Shown in pieces: positions 60,056 to 64,000 of a stretch of DNA of 64,000 nt; position 1 is the first letter of the stretch, and each line of letters begins with the position of its first letter. Origin of the DNA: Thermoplasmata archaeon (lineage in GTDB: Archaea > Thermoplasmatota > Thermoplasmata > Thermoplasmatales > Thermoplasmataceae); NCBI GenBank assembly GCA_021817455.1, contig JAKAUW010000013.1, positions 62,001 through 126,000 on the forward strand. The letters are read 5' to 3'. Both the position numbers and the translations under genes were made by a program. The notes under the pieces are model-generated. The model saw nothing but the letters and a program-made list of their open reading frames with translations, searched no databases and had not been told where the DNA came from.

Positions 60056-61276
60056 ATGGAGAAAAAGGCACTTCTGCTTTACTCGGGCGGCTTAGACACT
60101 TCGGTTATGATAAGGTGGCTGCAGGAAAAGCTTGGGTACGAAGTTTCAACACTGACTCTCGATGTCGGTCAGGAGAAAAACAACCTTAAACAGATTGCTG
60201 ACAAGGCCAGGCGCCTGGGTGCAGTCGAAACAATTACAAAAGATGTTACCAGCACATTTGCTGAAGACTACGTTTCACTCGGAATACTCGGAGATGCCCT
60301 TTATGAGGGCTCTTACCCGCTTTCAACAAGCCTGGCAAGGCCACTGATGGCAAAGGAGGCAGTTGATGTAGCCCACCTGCTGGATTGCGACACCATCGTC
60401 CATGGAAGCACGGGCAAGGGAAATGATCAGGTCAGGTTTGAGGTTTCCATCCGAGCTCTTGATGAGAGCCTGAAAGTCATAGCACCAGTGAGGGATATGA
60501 ATATGAACAGGGATGAGGAGATTGAATACGCCAAAACACATGGGATTGAGATCCCATTTGGAGGGAAATATTCAGTCGATGAAAATCTCTGGGGCAGGTC
60601 AGTGGAAGGTTCTACCATAGAGCACATCTCTGAGCCGGTGCCTCAGGATGCATACCAGTGGGTAACATATCCGGAAAATGCAAAGGAAACCCCGGACATT
60701 GTCAGAATAGATTTCGAGCAGGGGCTCCCTGTCGCACTCAACGGGGTCTCTCTGTCCCTTCGTGACATAATCATTTCACTGAACACCATTGCAGGCTCAA
60801 ATGGAATAGGATCAATTGAGGTGATAGAGAACAGGGTGGTCGGAATTAAAAGCCATGAATTCTACGAATGCCCCGCGGCAATAACTATACTCAAGGGCCA
60901 CAAGTACCTTGAATCTGCAGTCCTAAACAAGAAGGAACTTAACCTCAAATCCTATATGGACAACCAGCTCTCTGAGTATATTTACTCCGGCCTCTGGTTT
61001 GATCCCGTGATGGACCATATCTGGGCAATGGAGAAGAGCCTGAATGAGCACGTCGGCGGGACAGTTAATCTCAAGCTGTACAAGGGGAGTGTAACACCAA
61101 TGGGCATAGAGAGCAAGTCAGCAGTATATGACATTTCTCTCTCCAGCTATGGAAAGGGCCAGACATTCGATCAGGCAAAGTCACCAGGCTACATCTATGT
61201 TTTCGGGAATGAAACAGTTCTCACAAGGAAAGCCAGGTCCAGCATAAAGGAACAGCCAGAGATCCGGATTGAATAA
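60056..61276 (+). CDS. argG: Argininosuccinate synthase
   Basis: Condenses citrulline and aspartate with ATP in arginine synthesis. It has 406 residues. The PP-loop YSGGLDTS is at 9-16. Further landmarks are HGSTGKGNDQVRFE near 120 and a C-terminal region with GSVTPMGIESKSAVYD. argH follows two bases downstream, so the two form an operon. Confidence 0.96.
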   Translation: MEKKALLLYSGGLDTSVMIRWLQEKLGYEVSTLTLDVGQEKNNLKQIADKARRLGAVETITKDVTSTFAEDYVSLGILGDALYEGSYPLSTSLARPLMAKEAVDVAHLLDCDTIVHGSTGKGNDQVRFEVSIRALDESLKVIAPVRDMNMNRDEEIEYAKTHGIEIPFGGKYSVDENLWGRSVEGSTIEHISEPVPQDAYQWVTYPENAKETPDIVRIDFEQGLPVALNGVSLSLRDIIISLNTIAGSNGIGSIEVIENRVVGIKSHEFYECPAAITILKGHKYLESAVLNKKELNLKSYMDNQLSEYIYSGLWFDPVMDHIWAMEKSLNEHVGGTVNLKLYKGSVTPMGIESKSAVYDISLSSYGKGQTFDQAKSPGYIYVFGNETVLTRKARSSIKEQPEIRIE

Positions 61277-61278
61277 TC

Positions 61279-62628
61279 ATGGCGAGAATTTGGGGAGGAG
61301 GTCTTTCAGATGATGATAACCCGCATCTGGAAGACCTGATGATAACAGAGGACAACGAAGTAGATTCATACCTGATCGGATATGAAATACTTGGCCTCAT
61401 CTCTTATCATTTGGAAATTTCCAAAAACAACGTAATACCGAGACAGGAATCTGAGGAACTGTTGAGTGCACTCCTTAACTTGTATGACAACATTCCGCCA
61501 AGCGTGAAGGGCTTTGAGGATGTGCATTCCCTGGTAGATTCTGAAATAAACAGTGCAACCAGCTTTGGCAGTGACCTCCGAATTTTCCTGTCAAGGAATG
61601 ACCAGAGTCATTTTGACATCAGATCCTTCTACCTTGACAAGTTACTCGAGATGGGCGTGATCCTGGTGGAAATTTCCAGCACGATCAAAATACGGTTTGA
61701 AAATGCAGAAGGATTTATGGCTGGGTACACGCACTACAGACAGGCAATGCCTGTTTCGTTTAAGACTTATTTCGACTATCTGTCTGGAATATTCGCGGAT
61801 CTTGCAGAAGATAGCCTCCTTTTGTATGGTAAACTTTCGATATCTTCACCTCTAGGGTATGGTTCAGGGTATGGTTCACCGGTGCCGGCAGACATGGCAC
61901 AGGTTGGGAAGTCCCTTGGATACAAGGGTAACTTTGGAAATCCATTGAATGGATCATTTTACAGAGGTCTGGATGACGTAGAGCTTTCCTTTTTGCTGTC
62001 AAAAATTATGCTTGCAATTTCCAGGATTTCCCAGGATCTCATAATGTACAGTTCTGACGAATTCAACTTCCTGGAGTTGCCAAAGGGATACACCACTGGC
62101 AGTTCCCTCATGCCAAACAAAAGGAACCCAGATTTCTTGGAAATGCTTCAGGGATATGCCGCTGAAGCCTCTGGAGCATTGTTTACCACTTTTTCAGTAA
62201 TATTTAACAAAGGATCTGGTTACCACCGGGAATTTCAACTTTCCAAGGATAAAACTATAGCCTTCACCTTAAGGGCAATTAAGATCCTGAAGGCTCTTCT
62301 CCCCTTATTCTCAGGAATTAAGATAGATGATAGCAGGGCGAAGTCATTGATGAAAAACCCCACATACGCTACAATGGCTGCTTATGAGAAGTTCAGAGAA
62401 GGAGGAAAGTGGAAAGATGCCTACCGGTACATAGGAGCCAAGTTAAAGGCCGGGGAACCAGTGGCAGAATACTGCCCGGATTCTTATGTTGGGACAGAAC
62501 GAAATGAACTCCACATTTTGCAGGAAAAAATCGAGGCCTTAATTCAAATAAGATGCAATATGGAATCTGAGTTAATAAAAACTGCAAGGGAATTTATAAA
62601 GCAAAAGAAAAGATTGAATATTAATTGA
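61279..62628 (+). CDS. argH: Argininosuccinate lyase
   Basis: Cleaves argininosuccinate to arginine and fumarate, the last step of the pathway. A member of the fumarase/aspartase superfamily with 449 residues. It has the superfamily signature GSSLMPNKRNPD at 274-285, the N-terminal ARIWGGGLSDDDNPHL and HTHYRQAMPVSF-like GYTHYRQAMP near 150. The ATG lies two bases after the argG stop. ArgG and ArgH suggest that this organism makes arginine. Confidence 0.96.
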   Translation: MARIWGGGLSDDDNPHLEDLMITEDNEVDSYLIGYEILGLISYHLEISKNNVIPRQESEELLSALLNLYDNIPPSVKGFEDVHSLVDSEINSATSFGSDLRIFLSRNDQSHFDIRSFYLDKLLEMGVILVEISSTIKIRFENAEGFMAGYTHYRQAMPVSFKTYFDYLSGIFADLAEDSLLLYGKLSISSPLGYGSGYGSPVPADMAQVGKSLGYKGNFGNPLNGSFYRGLDDVELSFLLSKIMLAISRISQDLIMYSSDEFNFLELPKGYTTGSSLMPNKRNPDFLEMLQGYAAEASGALFTTFSVIFNKGSGYHREFQLSKDKTIAFTLRAIKILKALLPLFSGIKIDDSRAKSLMKNPTYATMAAYEKFREGGKWKDAYRYIGAKLKAGEPVAEYCPDSYVGTERNELHILQEKIEALIQIRCNMESELIKTAREFIKQKKRLNIN

Positions 62629-62773
62629 CATGTGTATTTAGGTGAACATTGTACTAGAGTGTGCCATTTTATTACAAATATTGTATCAATGTTTCAATTC
62701 TATAACATCATTATTTTAAATGCGTGAGGGTTATTGTATTGCACTATCTATTAATAGTGACAGGAAGCAAAAA

Positions 62774-64000
62774 ATGAAAATATCGAAAATTTCAGTAATT
62801 GCTGTGGCCGTTATTTTTATGGCAACATCAGGCACGCTATTGTTGAACAGTTCTGCCCAGGGCGCTGGAGCCACTGCACAGGCTGCGGTTCCTATTGGAA
62901 GTACCGCCCAGTCACACGTTATAAATGCCCTAAGTGATCCGGTTCTGCCTAGCGGGTTTCCTCCTGCGAATTTTACCAATCCACAGGGGTCTCAGCCACC
63001 CGCAGTACCGGATACAACACCTGTTGTTGTACCGATCACGGCATTCGGGACTGTCTCAATACCCAATGGAACATGGGAAACTGCCATACTCAATGTAACT
63101 GGATATGATGCAGGCACCGCATACGACTACTTCAACAGTTTCAGTGTCAATGGCGCAACAGTATGGCTAGGGGTCAATCCAGAGGCAGGTAGCTGGGCTG
63201 TGAATGTGAACATAAGTCTCTTTATGAGCTTCTTTGACGGAAAGAATTCCATCTCGGTATCCGGGACAACTTTGGGGATTCACCAGAATTTCAGGGGAAT
63301 CCAGTACAACAATTACACATTGTTGCTCTACCCGGTTCCTGCAGGCCACGCTCCGCCTACATATCCATCCCAGGTCATCTCATTGAGGGGCGGGACTAAT
63401 TACGTTAATATACCCACTGATACAGTGGCCGCCAATGTACAGTCCATTGTGATCGACAATGAATTCCAGTACACGCTGAATCCAGCATGGGCAGCTTACA
63501 CATGGTCAGTAAATGGCACAAAACTTGCAGACTCATTCATATTCCCGTGGATCAATTCAGGAGGCATAGATCTGTTCTCTTGGAGGCCGGTATATCCTCC
63601 GTACATGCTGAACCACCAGTGGAATGTTGTAAATCTTACTGATGCGCTTGGGATGATAGAAGGCAACAATGTGCCTTTACAGGTAAGCGGAGCCTCAGAA
63701 GGGCCTGGGATTGGCCTTTTCGCTGGTAACCTCTTCCTCTACACTCAGAACAATGTCCTTGGCGCAAAACAGTTGGGATACGGATTCCACGAAGGAAAAC
63801 TAGTGAATGTTACTCAGACTACAAACGGGCTTGTAAATGAGAACGGAAACAACTACAGCCTTTACAACACATACAGGAACATATTCTATGGCGGAGCTTC
63901 ACTTATAAAGACAACACAGGGTTCCATCAGGGTATCTTCCTTGACAAGCATGAACTTCACAAACCTCCAGACCTTGCCCAATTCTGTTTGGCAGAATTTA
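62774..64000 (+). CDS. Secreted PNGase A-like protein (N-glycan amidase fold), 3' end cut
   Basis: Open from ATG 62774 to the window end (409 codons). A signal peptide (about 1-28) precedes an extracellular part. The segments VPITAFGTVSIPNGTWETA, LLYPVPAGHAPP and FPWINSGGIDLFSWRPV resemble peptide-N4-(N-acetyl-glucosaminyl)asparagine amidase A (PNGase A). If so, it would remove N-glycans from glycoproteins, perhaps for turnover or feeding. AGGAAG lies eight bases upstream as ribosome-binding site. Catalytic residues cannot be confirmed because the C-terminus is missing. Confidence 0.6.
   Translation, partial: MKISKISVIAVAVIFMATSGTLLLNSSAQGAGATAQAAVPIGSTAQSHVINALSDPVLPSGFPPANFTNPQGSQPPAVPDTTPVVVPITAFGTVSIPNGTWETAILNVTGYDAGTAYDYFNSFSVNGATVWLGVNPEAGSWAVNVNISLFMSFFDGKNSISVSGTTLGIHQNFRGIQYNNYTLLLYPVPAGHAPPTYPSQVISLRGGTNYVNIPTDTVAANVQSIVIDNEFQYTLNPAWAAYTWSVNGTKLADSFIFPWINSGGIDLFSWRPVYPPYMLNHQWNVVNLTDALGMIEGNNVPLQVSGASEGPGIGLFAGNLFLYTQNNVLGAKQLGYGFHEGKLVNVTQTTNGLVNENGNNYSLYNTYRNIFYGGASLIKTTQGSIRVSSLTSMNFTNLQTLPNSVWQNL

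Noticed and set aside
1-64000. CRISPR arrays, insertion sequences, rRNA or tRNA genes
   Set aside because: No regularly spaced direct repeats, transposase genes or tRNA cloverleaf patterns were found on reading both strands.

Overview
The window is archaeal chromosomal DNA, most likely from a member of the Thermoplasmatales (Euryarchaeota, class Thermoplasmata). The evidence is an archaellum (arl/fla) operon, an AglB oligosaccharyltransferase, and archaeal TiaS, Trm5, Nep1, uS15, aEF1-beta, Hel308 and type II GAPDH. There is also a geranylgeranyl-reductase-type flavoprotein. Many genes have a TATA-like box about 24-30 bases before the start codon, which fits leaderless transcripts, and TTG and GTG starts are common. 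No tRNA, rRNA, CRISPR array or insertion sequence was seen. Genus assignment is inference.

Layout. 1-12 kb is housekeeping: S-adenosylhomocysteine hydrolase (cut by the window start), a riboflavin-pathway reductase, then hel308-trm5-uppS-tiaS-NMP kinase-CDP-alcohol transferase. A hexose-phosphate mutase, a family 2 glycosyltransferase, aEF1-beta and a small CPxCG zinc protein not previously obvious because it is only 55 residues follow. 11.5-15.8 kb holds a site-2-type intramembrane protease coupled to a 1,233-residue TPR protein. 15.9-22.6 kb is the archaellum operon (arlB-C-D/E-F-G-H-I-J) with a single archaellin. 22.7-27.2 kb holds a gamma-carbonic-anhydrase-like protein, a tandem ribbon-helix-helix (RHH) regulator, pheT, and a divergent pair made of transporter-derived parts: a winged-helix/NMT1-like solute-binding fusion and an AAA-associated-domain protein.

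27.3-34.4 kb encodes a very large AglB (2,108 residues) with about 1,150 residues of sequon-rich surface modules after the catalytic region, coupled to a CARDB-like membrane protein. 34.4-40.7 kb is nucleic-acid metabolism: RNase H-fold protein, RecJ/DHH protein, uS15, Nep1 and a UvrD-like helicase fused to a PD-(D/E)XK nuclease. 40.9-48.1 kb holds an M48 protease, an asymmetric heterodimeric ABC exporter and an ABC-2 system with a sequon-rich extracellular partner. 48.3-52 kb has chorismate mutase/TyrA, AzlCD, a tiny His-tailed RHH-like gene and an SDR. 52-54.8 kb is a three-gene cluster of coiled-coil, SPFH/YdjI-like and zinc-ribbon proteins. 55.1 kb has a decayed GNAT acetyltransferase. 55.5-64 kb has a ThDP enzyme, a GGR-like flavoprotein, GAPDH, an ACT-domain protein divergent from argGH, and a secreted PNGase A-like protein cut by the window end.

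Common threads are N-glycosylation and the cell surface: AglB itself, its CARDB partner, archaellin with sequons, the ABC-2 surface subunit and a possible N-glycan amidase. A second thread is small putative regulators next to candidate operators. The most unusual items are the giant AglB, the divergent HTH-SBP/AAA-associated pair, the archaeal PNGase A-like gene, and a 17-bp palindrome between the ACT-domain gene and argG.
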